From an uncultured Blautia sp. (GTDB lineage Bacteria > Bacillota > Clostridia > Lachnospirales > Lachnospiraceae), in assembly GCA_900556555.1 (NCBI GenBank), contig USPF01000075.1, positions 1 through 7,573 of the forward strand: a stretch of 7,573 nt of DNA. The letters are read 5' to 3'. Below, piece by piece: positions 1 to 6,366 of this stretch; the stretch's first letter is position 1, and each line of letters opens with the position of its first letter. A program made the translations under genes and the position numbers. Below the pieces are notes generated by a model. It was not told the origin of the DNA and ran no database searches. It saw only the letters and a program-made list of their open reading frames with translations.

Positions 1-51
1 TTTTCAAAGTGGAATTTAATCTTGCAAAGCGGAATTTACTTTTTCAATTCA
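1..51. repeat. 20-bp-period direct repeats, possible end of an IS21-type element
   Basis: The 14-mer CAAAGYGGAATTTA occurs at 5-18 and 25-38, differing at one base, with a 20-base period. A degenerate continuation (TTTTCAATTCA) runs to 51. On the minus strand the block would begin TGAATTGAAAAAG at 51. IS21-family insertion sequences begin with TG and carry several short repeats of about 20 bases at their ends, so this may be the end of such an element lying mostly outside the window. No transposase gene is visible here, so the identity is inference only. Confidence 0.35.
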
Positions 52-80
52 CCTTCAAAAAATTTCTTCAAAATTTAGAA

Positions 81-111
81 GAAAAAGAGGCTGTGACATA
101 AGACAGCCTCT
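81..111 (-). terminator. Rho-independent terminator of murT-gatD
   Basis: A perfect 9-bp stem, AGAGGCTGT at 86-94 with ACAGCCTCT at 103-111, encloses an 8-base loop. On the minus strand the stem is followed by a T-rich run (complement of GAAAAA at 81-86, continuing T-rich beyond). It lies 7 bases past the gatD stop codon and so ends the murT-gatD transcript. Confidence 0.85.
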
Positions 112-118
112 GATCATA

Positions 119-841
119 TTATGGGTGTTGTACAAAGCGGTTATAGATAAACTGATTCGCTTCTTTTTCCTGGGTATCATCCAGAGGAGAAAGAGTACCG
201 TTTCCATATTTTCTTTCCAGGGCATTGGAGAGAAGGTAATCGCAGATGTGCGGATTTTTCGGAAGCAGAGGTCCGTGGAGATAAGTACCCACTACATTTT
301 TATATAAGACACCTTCTGTTCCGTCTTCCCCGTTATTGCCATGTCCATAGAGAACCTTGCCGAAAGGCTTGTTGTTTCCGATATAAGTTCTTCCTCCATG
401 GTTTTCGAATCCTACAATTGGAAGAGAAAAGTCAGGATTTTCCAGAACAATGTTGTCTATGAGTCTTGGGCTTCCCTGTTCCGTATAGAAATCTACCAGA
501 GAAAGTCCCTCCAAAGTGCCTTCTTCTGTCTTGTAGTAATGTCCAAGAAGCTGATAGCCTCCGCATACAGCGATCACGCTGCCGCCGTCTTCCACATAAG
601 AGCGGAAATCATCTCGTATGCTGCGGAGTTTGCTGCATACAATACGCTGTTCCCGGTCAGAACCGCCGCCCAGCAGGACAATATCAAGTTTGGAGAAATC
701 AATAGAATCACCCATACTGAATGCAATGGTTTCAGCCTCGATGCCACGCCAGATGCTTCGTTTCATCATGCACTGGATATTTCCCCTGTCTCCATACAGG
801 TTTAACAGATCAGGATATAAATGTCCGATGGTAAGTTTCAT
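119..841 (-). CDS. gatD: Lipid II isoglutaminyl synthase, glutaminase subunit GatD
   Basis: This is a 240-residue class I glutamine amidotransferase of the cobyric-acid-synthase-like type. With MurT it amidates the alpha-carboxyl of D-Glu at position 2 of the lipid II stem peptide, giving D-isoglutamine; GatD hydrolyses glutamine and hands ammonia to MurT at the inner face of the membrane. Visible features are the N-terminal LYPDLLNLYGDRGN block (8-21), LLGGGSDREQ (56-65), the nucleophile elbow AVCGGYQ with Cys93, GFENHGG (144-150) and GTYLHGPLL with the catalytic His189. Length and motifs match the family. The start codon overlaps the murT stop as ATGA (838-841), and GGAGGG (851-856 on the complement) sits 9 bases upstream inside murT. 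This points to translational coupling and equal production of the two subunits. Other members of the amidotransferase family act on cobalamin precursors, but the murT partner settles the role. Confidence 0.93.
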   Translation of the reverse strand: MKLTIGHLYPDLLNLYGDRGNIQCMMKRSIWRGIEAETIAFSMGDSIDFSKLDIVLLGGGSDREQRIVCSKLRSIRDDFRSYVEDGGSVIAVCGGYQLLGHYYKTEEGTLEGLSLVDFYTEQGSPRLIDNIVLENPDFSLPIVGFENHGGRTYIGNNKPFGKVLYGHGNNGEDGTEGVLYKNVVGTYLHGPLLPKNPHICDYLLSNALERKYGNGTLSPLDDTQEKEANQFIYNRFVQHP

Positions 842-2181
842 GATTTCTTTCCCTCCAATCGTTTCAGGATATTATGAGTGGAATAAAGTCCGGTATAGTT
901 GACCAGCAAATACAGGTTTTTGGTTCCGTTTTCCAGTTTTGCCAGAATTGCTTTTTCAATATCAGGTTCTAAAACAGAATCAATATCTACGTATTTCAGT
1001 CTTAACTGCATATCACGGCAGCGGATTCCGCATACCGTGATAGAAGCGGCATTTGCATCTTTTAGTCTGTCAAAATCCACATCCCAGAGCCAGGAAACAT
1101 CGATTCCGTCCTGGCTGTTGTCATTGATGAGAATAATAATGTCCTTAGGAGTCTCATCGGTCATGACGGATGAGATATTCTGGTTAAAGCCAGCAGGATT
1201 CTTCGCAAGATTTAAGAGAATCTTTGTTCCATTGATTTCAAAAAGTTCGTTTCTTCCGAACTGAGGAGTATAGTTTCCTAAAATCTGGTTGAAGTTTTCA
1301 AGGGAAACCTTAGCCATGGAAGCAGCTCCATATACAGCCAGAATGTTGTAAACATTATAAAAACCTCTGTAATTGGCTTTGACAGGGAATTCACCTACCT
1401 GGAAGGACAGGCCATCAGACAGGGAAACATTTGAGGCATCATAGTCAGGCAGAGGGCGTTTGAATCCACAATGAGGACAGTAGTAATCCCCTAACTGGCT
1501 GTAGTGATAAAAGTGATACTCCATTTTTTCACCGCAGCGTTTGCAAAAACGGCCTTCTCTGATTTCTTTCGCATCTTCGTCTTGCAGAACTTGTTCACTG
1601 ATGCCGTAGAATGCATGAGGGTTCTTATGCTCCAGTGTGAGGCATGCAGAGAGAGAGTCATCAGCATTGGCAAGTATCTTCATGTTTGGAGCCATATCCA
1701 TTGCAGTGGAAAGCAATTCCATGGTTGTATCAATCTCTCCGTAGCGGTCAAGCTGATCCCGGAACAGATTTGTAAGAATCATGTAGTCAGGCTGAAAGTG
1801 GGGAAAAACCTTTACCGTAGAGGCCTCATCCACCTCGATACATGCATAATCTGCCTTTAAATGGCCTGAAAATCCGGCGTTTAAGACAAAAGCAGAGGCT
1901 ACACCGTTTAACATATTAGAACCAGTATGGTTGCAAATGACTTTTTTCTGGCTGCCTTCCAGAACAGAAGCCAGAAGATTGTTGGTAGTGGTTTTTCCAT
2001 TCGTTCCGCAGACAACAAAGATATCTTGTTTTACCTCTTTGGCAAGTTCTTTCAGAATAGGCGGATAAATCGAAAGGGCTGCTTTTCCTGCTAAGGTCGC
2101 TCCCTGTTTTCCTGTTAACTGGCATGCGAATTTAATGAAATGGGCACTCCATACGGCCAGTAATCTTCGAATATTCATCAT
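838..2181 (-). CDS. murT: Lipid II isoglutaminyl synthase, Mur ligase-like subunit MurT
   Basis: This 447-residue Mur-ligase-family protein (central ligase domain plus C-terminal DUF1727) is the ATP-dependent synthase partner of GatD. It activates the D-Glu carboxyl of lipid II for amidation in cell-wall synthesis. The ATP-binding P-loop GTNGKTTT is at 59-66, followed by HTGSNM (85-90), the acidic CIEVDEA (114-120) and TNLFRDQLDRYGEID (137-151). Four cysteines in two CxxC pairs (Cys213/216 and Cys235/238) form the zinc-ribbon insertion typical of MurT and absent from MurC-F. The C-terminal domain starts near LLNLAKNPAGFNQ (322-334), and ILINDNSQDGIDVSW (350-364) holds Asp354, the likely counterpart of the catalytic aspartate described in MurT. 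The start has an AAGGA ribosome site about 8 bases upstream; a second ATG follows at once. The gene leads a two-gene operon with gatD. Confidence 0.94.
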   Translation of the reverse strand: MMNIRRLLAVWSAHFIKFACQLTGKQGATLAGKAALSIYPPILKELAKEVKQDIFVVCGTNGKTTTNNLLASVLEGSQKKVICNHTGSNMLNGVASAFVLNAGFSGHLKADYACIEVDEASTVKVFPHFQPDYMILTNLFRDQLDRYGEIDTTMELLSTAMDMAPNMKILANADDSLSACLTLEHKNPHAFYGISEQVLQDEDAKEIREGRFCKRCGEKMEYHFYHYSQLGDYYCPHCGFKRPLPDYDASNVSLSDGLSFQVGEFPVKANYRGFYNVYNILAVYGAASMAKVSLENFNQILGNYTPQFGRNELFEINGTKILLNLAKNPAGFNQNISSVMTDETPKDIIILINDNSQDGIDVSWLWDVDFDRLKDANAASITVCGIRCRDMQLRLKYVDIDSVLEPDIEKAILAKLENGTKNLYLLVNYTGLYSTHNILKRLEGKKS

Positions 2182-2249
2182 AACATTTTTCCTTTATCTT
2201 TTTTTCAGGAGAGTTCCTGTGTGTTTAGTATTACAGTTTTCATTTATCC

Positions 2250-2278
2250 ATTATACATAAAGAAAAGAAAGAGTACAA
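2250..2278 (-). promoter_or_regulatory. Candidate sigma-A promoter of murT-gatD
   Basis: On the minus strand, TTGTAC (2273-2278) and a perfect TATAAT (2250-2255) are separated by 17 bases. The -10 is perfect; the -35 matches only its TTG half. The predicted transcript starts near 2243, giving a leader of about 60 bases. That leader contains a small dyad, CAGGA-4-TCCTG (2206-2219). Confidence 0.6.
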
Positions 2279-2335
2279 CCGAAGACTTGCAAAAAATTTG
2301 CGGCCTGAAATTTATAGTGGAAATATTGGTGACAG

Positions 2336-2344
2336 TGTGATACT
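2336..2344 (+). promoter_or_regulatory. Weak candidate extended -10 for the FAH-family gene
   Basis: TGTGATACT fits a TGn extended -10 motif with a 4/6 hexamer (GATACT). No acceptable -35 is seen at 16-18 bases upstream. A second possible -10, TATAGT at 2313-2318, has only a distant TTGCAA (2287-2292, 20-base spacer). One of these probably serves the plus-strand gene because the neighbouring gene is divergent, but the sequence does not decide between them. Confidence 0.25.
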
Positions 2345-2405
2345 ATGAAAAAAGGAATTTGTTATGGTAGTGTGCGAAAATATTTTGCACAGAAGAGGAG
2401 GAAAA

Positions 2406-3296
2406 ATGAAGCTTTTAACTTATAAGCTCCAGGGAGACCAGAGGGAACGGCTGGGTGTGATGAGTGCAAAAGAATCTCAGAGGGTGATTCCTCTGGAAGA
2501 ATTGGGAATGAAATTTAGAGATATGAATGATTTGATTGACAGGATAAAGCCAGAGGAGCTTGAACTGATTAGAAAGAGCAGCTATCTGGAAGCTAAAACA
2601 CTGGATTATAGAACGGTGGTGCATTGTTCTCCGATTCCTCATCCCCGCCAGGATATTATCTGTCTTGGGCTGAATTTCATGGATCATGCAAAAGAATCTA
2701 CCAGATACAAGAAGGAAAGTTTTAATGGGGAACGCCCTTATGCAGTTTATTTTTCTAAGAGAGTCAATGAAGCAACTCCAGACGGAGGAGAAATTCCCTC
2801 CTATCAGGGGTTAGTAGACAGCCTGGATTATGAGGCAGAACTGGGTGTCATCATAGGAAAGGATGCATTCCAGGTCAAGAGAGAAGACGCCTTTGACTAT
2901 GTATTTGGTTATACAGTCATCAATGATGTCAGTGCAAGAAACATTCAGACACGCCATAAACAGTGGTATTTCGGCAAGAGCATGGACGGTTTTACGCCTA
3001 TGGGCCCGTTTCTGGTAACAGAAGACGCTGTGCAGCGTCCTCCGGTACTCACGATCAAAAGCAGGGTGAACGGGGTATTGCGTCAGAACGGAAGAACAGA
3101 TATGTTTATTTTTGATATTCCCCATGTGATTGAAGAATTATCTCACGGAATGACCTTAAAGGCTGGAACTATTATTTCTATGGGAACGCCTGCGGGAGTG
3201 GGAATGGGAATGATGCCGCCCAGATTTCTGTCACCGGGTGATGTGGTAGAATGCGGTGTGGAAGGCATTGGTATGCTTACCAACACGGTAGTATAG
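2406..3296 (+). CDS. Fumarylacetoacetate hydrolase family protein
   Basis: This is a 296-residue protein of the FAH/HpaG/MhpD superfamily, whose members use a divalent metal to hydrolyse, decarboxylate or hydrate 2-oxo acids and acylpyruvates in the cytosol. Residues 1-75 form the variable N-terminal part. The catalytic fold begins at DIICLGLNFMDHAKE (83-97). DYEAELGVIIGK (141-152) supplies metal ligands Glu143 and Glu145, and VINDVSARN (171-179) supplies Asp174. KSMDGFTPMGP (191-201) and SMGTPAGVG (258-266) are also characteristic. The ATG at 2406 is preferred: AGGAGG (2396-2401) lies just upstream and MKLLTYK is a typical family start. An in-frame ATG at 2364 with AAAGGA (2351-2356) would add 14 residues (MVVCENILHRRGGK) that look unlike the family. 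The gene stands alone, so the substrate is unknown; oxaloacetate, acylpyruvate or an aromatic-degradation intermediate are all possible. Confidence 0.9.
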   Translation: MKLLTYKLQGDQRERLGVMSAKESQRVIPLEELGMKFRDMNDLIDRIKPEELELIRKSSYLEAKTLDYRTVVHCSPIPHPRQDIICLGLNFMDHAKESTRYKKESFNGERPYAVYFSKRVNEATPDGGEIPSYQGLVDSLDYEAELGVIIGKDAFQVKREDAFDYVFGYTVINDVSARNIQTRHKQWYFGKSMDGFTPMGPFLVTEDAVQRPPVLTIKSRVNGVLRQNGRTDMFIFDIPHVIEELSHGMTLKAGTIISMGTPAGVGMGMMPPRFLSPGDVVECGVEGIGMLTNTVV

Positions 3297-3325
3297 AATA
3301 AATAATAAATTTCTAAAAAAAGAGC

Positions 3326-3354
3326 TTGAAATTTTGTATTATCTGTGATAAGAT
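3326..3354 (+). promoter_or_regulatory. Extended -10 promoter upstream of tRNA-Phe
   Basis: TTGAAA (3326-3331) is followed after 17 bases by TAAGAT (3349-3354), which has a TGn extension (TGA, 3346-3348). The predicted start is near 3361, about 40 bases before the mature tRNA. The -10 lies in the left arm of a long inverted repeat (3335-3396). Confidence 0.6.
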
Positions 3355-3396
3355 TGCTTTGTTGCTGTAAGGTGGCAATTTGTCACAGATAATATA
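3335..3396. repeat. Long imperfect inverted repeat (about 22-bp stem)
   Basis: The arms at 3335-3357 and 3375-3396 pair almost throughout. The perfect 11-bp core is TATTATCTGTG (3337-3347) with CACAGATAATA (3384-3394). It continues inward through ATAA/TTGT (one G-T pair), a bulged G at 3352, and ATTGC/GCAAT, leaving a 17-base loop. No T-run follows on either strand, so it is not a standard terminator. It covers the predicted -10 of the tRNA promoter and ends 5 bases before the tRNA. Confidence 0.75.
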
Positions 3397-3401
3397 CATT
3401 C

Positions 3402-3474
<73 letters not shown>

Positions 3475-3514
3475 CTTTTTTTTAACTCAAATGTCTTTGT
3501 GGAGAGAACATATA

Positions 3515-3529
3515 TCTTTGTTACAAAGA
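3515..3529. repeat. Perfect 6-bp dyad upstream of glyA
   Basis: TCTTTG (3515-3520), a TTA spacer and CAAAGA (3524-3529) form a perfect inverted repeat between tRNA-Phe and glyA, 58 bases before the glyA start. It could be an operator half-site pair or a small RNA hairpin. I found no convincing glyA promoter with standard spacing in 3484-3575; GATAAT at 3549-3554 is a possible -10 without a matching -35. Confidence 0.4.
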
Positions 3530-3587
3530 AAATGAGGGAAAAGAAATAGATAATAAACACGAAAAGGGAAAGGCCAGGTGGGGAAAT

Positions 3588-4826
3588 ATGTATTCACTGG
3601 ATGAAATTAGGAATGTAGACCCTGAGATCGCAGAGTGTATTTGTCAGGAAGTGGAGCGTCAGAATTCACATATTGAGCTGATAGCTTCAGAAAACTGGGT
3701 AAGCAAGGCGGTTATGGCAGCTATGGGAAGCCCGCTTACCAACAAATATGCGGAGGGTTATCCGGGCAAACGGTACTATGGCGGCTGTGAATGTGTCGAT
3801 GATGTGGAACGCCTTGCAATAGAAAGGGCAAAAGAACTATTCCAATGTGAATATGTAAATGTGCAGCCACATTCAGGTGCACAGGCAAATATGGCAGTGT
3901 TTTTTGCTATGTTAAAGCCAGGAGATACTGTGATGGGAATGAATCTTGCTCACGGTGGACATCTTTCCCACGGAAGCCCGGCTAATTTTTCAGGGGCATA
4001 TTTCAAAGTTGTTCCGTACGGGGTCAATGATGACGGAGTAATTGACTACGAAGAAGTTAGGAGAATTGCTTTAGAGGCGAAACCTAAGCTGATTGTTGCA
4101 GGTGCCAGTGCTTATTGCAGAATCATTGATTTTAAGAAATTCAGGGAAATTGCTGACGAGGCGGGGGCATATCTCATGGTTGATATTGCTCACATTGCAG
4201 GTCTGGTGGCAGCAGGAGTGCACCCAAGCCCGATTCCATATGCTCATGTTACCACTACAACGACTCATAAGACTTTGAGAGGACCAAGAGGCGGTATGAT
4301 CATGAGCAGTGCAGAGGTGGCTAAGCAGTTCAACTTTAATAAAGCTGTGTTCCCTGGAATACAGGGTGGTCCGCTGATGCATGTGATCGCAGCGAAGGCA
4401 GTGTGCTTTAAAGAAGCATTACAGCCGGAATATAAAGTTTATCAGCAGAATATTGTGAAAAATGCCAAAGCACTTTGCAATGGACTCCTAAACAGAGGAA
4501 TCAACATTGTTTCTGGAACCACGGAAAACCATCTGATGCTGGTGGATTTGCGGGGAACCGGAATTACTGGAAAGGAAATGGAGCATCTTCTGGATGAGGC
4601 AAATATTACTTGCAATAAAAATGCCATTCCTAATGATCCAGAGTCACCATTTGTTACCAGTGGAGTGCGTCTGGGAACTGCGGCAGTGACATCCAGGGGA
4701 ATGAATGAAGAAGACATGGATCTGATTGCGGAAGCAATTTCACTCATGGTCAAAGACAGGGCAAATAAAGAACAGGCAATGCAAATTGTAAAATCTCTGA
4801 CCGATAAATATCCATTGAATGCATAA
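3588..4826 (+). CDS. glyA: Serine hydroxymethyltransferase
   Basis: This 412-residue PLP enzyme interconverts serine plus tetrahydrofolate with glycine plus 5,10-methylene-tetrahydrofolate, the main source of one-carbon units for purine, thymidylate and methionine synthesis. It follows the GlyA pattern throughout: LIASENWVS (31-39), [15 protein letters not shown] (52-66), [10 protein letters not shown] (92-101) and [13 protein letters not shown] (118-130), with His125 placed to stack on [13 protein letters not shown] (197-206) has Asp199 for the PLP nitrogen, and [15 protein letters not shown] (223-237) has the Schiff-base Lys228. GIQGGPLMH follows, and near the C-terminus TSGVRLGT carries the arginine expected to bind the substrate carboxylate. 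Length is standard and nothing essential is missing. The ribosome site AGGTGG (3576-3581) is 6 bases from the ATG. The gene is flanked by tRNA-Phe and a terminator, so it is probably transcribed alone or with the tRNA. In Bacillus glyA is under PurR; I see no clear PurR box here. Confidence 0.97.
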   Translation: MYSLDEIRNVDPEIAECICQEVERQNSHIELIASENWVSKAVMAAMGSPLTNKYAEGYPGKRYYGGCECVDDVERLAIERAKELFQCEYVNVQPHSGAQANMAVFFAMLKPGDTVMGMNLAHGGHLSHGSPANFSGAYFKVVPYGVNDDGVIDYEEVRRIALEAKPKLIVAGASAYCRIIDFKKFREIADEAGAYLMVDIAHIAGLVAAGVHPSPIPYAHVTTTTTHKTLRGPRGGMIMSSAEVAKQFNFNKAVFPGIQGGPLMHVIAAKAVCFKEALQPEYKVYQQNIVKNAKALCNGLLNRGINIVSGTTENHLMLVDLRGTGITGKEMEHLLDEANITCNKNAIPNDPESPFVTSGVRLGTAAVTSRGMNEEDMDLIAEAISLMVKDRANKEQAMQIVKSLTDKYPLNA

Positions 4827-4836
4827 AAGAATATAG

Positions 4837-4899
4837 AAACACGGTGATACAGAACCTGAATCAGAAACAAACTGAAGAGGTTTTGCATCACCGTGTTTT
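4837..4899. terminator. Bidirectional terminator between glyA and trxB
   Basis: A perfect 12-bp stem, AAACACGGTGAT (4837-4848) with ATCACCGTGTTT (4887-4898), encloses a 38-base interior that can pair further (AACCT 4853-4857 with AGGTT 4878-4882; TCAG 4861-4864 with CTGA 4872-4875). The plus strand continues as TTTTATTAT and the minus strand as TTTCTATATTCTTTT. It lies 10 bases after the glyA stop and abuts the trxB stop, so it serves both convergent genes. Confidence 0.85.
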
Positions 4900-4900
4900 A

Positions 4901-5833
4901 TTATGCATTTAGTTTATGAAAGGCATCCTGTGCCGCAATTGCACCGTCATTTACTGCTGTTACTACCTGCCGCAATCCTTTCTGACATACGTCCCCTGCA
5001 CCATAGAGAAGAGGGATTTTGGTTTCCATAGAAGCATTTACTATCATATAGCCCTGAGGATTTAATATGTCCAGATGTTTTAGAAAGCCGGTAACCGGAT
5101 CTGCACCGATATAAGGGAAGATACCGGAAACAGGAAGAATTTGTTCCTCTTTTGTAGTAACATCTGAAATTTTTAATCCGTTTACATGCTGTCCGTCATC
5201 CAGAATTTCGGTGGGGACAACATTTTGGATAATCTCTATTTTGGGGTTTGCCATTGCTGCATCCACTGCGATTTTATCTGCACGAAATACATTACGCCGC
5301 ATAAGAATATAAACTTTGCTGGCGAAATGGGTAAGATAGACTGCCTCTTCCAGTGCGGAATTGCCGCCGCCGATGACTGCTACTTCCTGATCCCGGAAGA
5401 AAGCTCCGTCACATACAGCACAGTAGGAAAGCCCACGGCCGATATTTTTGTTTTCTCCGGGAATTCCCATGAGACGCTCTTTTGTTCCTGTTGCCACTAA
5501 AACCGCAGGGGCTTGGAAAATAGTGCCATCTTCACAGATAATCTGTTTATCAGAGGCCGGATTTTCCTCATCTGTTTTTATTTCTACAACTTTTCCGTAT
5601 TCATAGACGGCACCAAAGCTGGTGGAATGTTCAAACATGTCCATGGCTAACTGGGAACCTGGTTCTGTTTTGATACCTGGCCAATTACTGATTTCATTGG
5701 TCTTTAAAAGTTTCCCGCCGGGAGCACCGCTTTCAATCATGGCTGTTTTCAGTCCTGCCCGTGAAGCATAGATGGCAGCGGTCATTCCTGCTGGACCGGC
5801 TCCGATAATGATAAAGTCATATTTTTTAGTCAT
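4901..5833 (-). CDS. trxB: Thioredoxin-disulfide reductase
   Basis: This 310-residue flavoprotein transfers electrons from NADPH through FAD and a redox disulfide to thioredoxin in the cytosol. The FAD-binding Rossmann motif IIGAGPAGMTAA is at 9-20. The redox-active CAVC (Cys138, Cys141) lies in SYCAVCDGAFF as in bacterial TrxR. The second dinucleotide fold has VIGGGNSALEEA (153-164), and MRRNVFRA (178-185) fits the arginine-rich 2'-phosphate site that marks NADPH preference. GAGDV (278-282) closes the FAD site. Length is that of the low-molecular-weight TrxR class. A ribosome site within AGGAAAGG lies about 10 bases upstream of the ATG. It follows trxA after a 40-base gap on the same strand, so the two are probably co-transcribed. 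Ferredoxin- or flavodoxin-linked relatives exist in clostridia, but the intact second nucleotide fold and the trxA neighbour favour the NADPH enzyme. Confidence 0.95.
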   Translation of the reverse strand: MTKKYDFIIIGAGPAGMTAAIYASRAGLKTAMIESGAPGGKLLKTNEISNWPGIKTEPGSQLAMDMFEHSTSFGAVYEYGKVVEIKTDEENPASDKQIICEDGTIFQAPAVLVATGTKERLMGIPGENKNIGRGLSYCAVCDGAFFRDQEVAVIGGGNSALEEAVYLTHFASKVYILMRRNVFRADKIAVDAAMANPKIEIIQNVVPTEILDDGQHVNGLKISDVTTKEEQILPVSGIFPYIGADPVTGFLKHLDILNPQGYMIVNASMETKIPLLYGAGDVCQKGLRQVVTAVNDGAIAAQDAFHKLNA

Positions 5834-5873
5834 AGTGATGCCGCCTTTCCTGATTATGATTTCTATATTATAA

Positions 5874-6191
5874 TTACAGCGCGTTTATTTTCTGTTCAAG
5901 GACTGGTTTAGGAAGAAATCCTACCGCAGAGTCTTTGACTTCGCCATCTTTAATGAAGAAGACAGAAGGAACGGTGCTGATTTCCCATGCTTTGCGTAAA
6001 TCTGGATTTTCATCAATGTCTACTTTTACGATTTTTACATCTTTTTGTTCTGCATCTAGCTGTTCTAAAACTTGTCCCAGCATTTTGCATGGTCCGCACC
6101 AGGTTGCAAAGAAATCTAAAACAACCGGTTTTTCTGAATTTAAAACTTCTTCCTGAAAATTGTTATGATTATTTATGTGTAAAATTGCCAT
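5874..6191 (-). CDS. trxA: Thioredoxin
   Basis: This 105-residue thioredoxin reduces disulfides in cytosolic proteins such as ribonucleotide reductase, peroxiredoxins and methionine sulfoxide reductases. The active site FATWCGPCKM has the canonical WCGPC at 31-35 (Cys32, Cys35). The buried Asp26 in VVLDFF, the cis-proline loop STVPSVFF (Pro75) and the late glycine (Gly91) are all in their usual places. There is no signal peptide, so it is cytosolic. The ribosome site AAAGGAG (6201-6207 on the complement) is 9 bases from the ATG. It is the first gene of a trxA-trxB operon, so thioredoxin and its reductase are made together. Confidence 0.96.
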   Translation of the reverse strand: MAILHINNHNNFQEEVLNSEKPVVLDFFATWCGPCKMLGQVLEQLDAEQKDVKIVKVDIDENPDLRKAWEISTVPSVFFIKDGEVKDSAVGFLPKPVLEQKINAL

Positions 6192-6229
6192 GTTTGTAAT
6201 CTCCTTTGTTTTTGGTTTAGTATGCTTGT

Positions 6230-6258
6230 ATTATAAAACAAGGCTTATCGATAGTCTG
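6230..6258 (-). promoter_or_regulatory. Candidate sigma-A promoter of trxA-trxB
   Basis: On the minus strand a perfect TATAAT (6230-6235) is preceded after 17 bases by CAGACT (6253-6258), which keeps only the GAC core of TTGACA. The predicted start is near 6223, giving a leader of about 30 bases. The weak -35 suggests help from an activator, which is an inference. Confidence 0.55.
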
Positions 6259-6270
6259 TGACAAGGTCAC
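6258..6270. promoter_or_regulatory. Dyad between the divergent trxA and RelA/SpoT-like promoters
   Basis: GTGAC-AAG-GTCAC is a perfect 5-bp inverted repeat. It touches the -35 of the trxA promoter and lies 19 bases upstream of the -35 of the divergent gene, a position suited to a shared operator. No named regulator's consensus is recognised. Confidence 0.3.
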
Positions 6271-6289
6271 GTTTTTTATGTGAAAACCG

Positions 6290-6318
6290 TTTACGGAAAC
6301 TTTAAAACTTGTTATAAT
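6290..6318 (+). promoter_or_regulatory. Sigma-A promoter of the RelA/SpoT-like gene
   Basis: TTTACG (6290-6295, 4/6) and a perfect TATAAT (6313-6318) are spaced by 17 bases. The predicted start near 6325 leaves a leader of about 42 bases before the ATG at 6367. Confidence 0.65.
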
Positions 6319-6366
6319 AGGTAGCATCTGGTGCAAAAGATTTTTATAGCGGCAGGGGGTAGTTAG

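Noticed and set aside
1..76. CRISPR array from the left-edge repeats
   Set aside because: Only two 14-base units with 6-base gaps; CRISPR repeats and spacers are far longer.
341..805. Plus-strand open frame opposite gatD
   Set aside because: It is antisense to a well-supported gene, has no ribosome site and no recognisable protein features.
2206..2219. CAGGA-4-TCCTG hairpin in the murT leader as a terminator or attenuator
   Set aside because: On the minus strand it is followed by A residues rather than T, and the stem is only 5 bp; recorded only as part of the leader.
3307..3334. AAATTTC / GAAATTT inverted repeat after the FAH-family gene as a terminator
   Set aside because: The stem is only 7 bp and almost all A/T, the loop is 14 bases, and no T-run follows; it would be unstable as an RNA terminator.
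3555..3575. PurR box upstream of glyA
   Set aside because: Only a short ACGAAAAG resemblance is present, with no paired second box.
3484..3587. Folate- or glycine-sensing riboswitch in the glyA leader
   Set aside because: The 104-base region has one small hairpin and none of the multi-helix conserved cores expected of these riboswitches.
5855..5873. Internal trxB promoter or PerR-like box at the AT-rich trxA-trxB gap
   Set aside because: A TATAAT can be read on the minus strand, but no -35 fits at 16-18 bases, and the palindrome match to a PerR box is poor; A/T-rich composition explains it.
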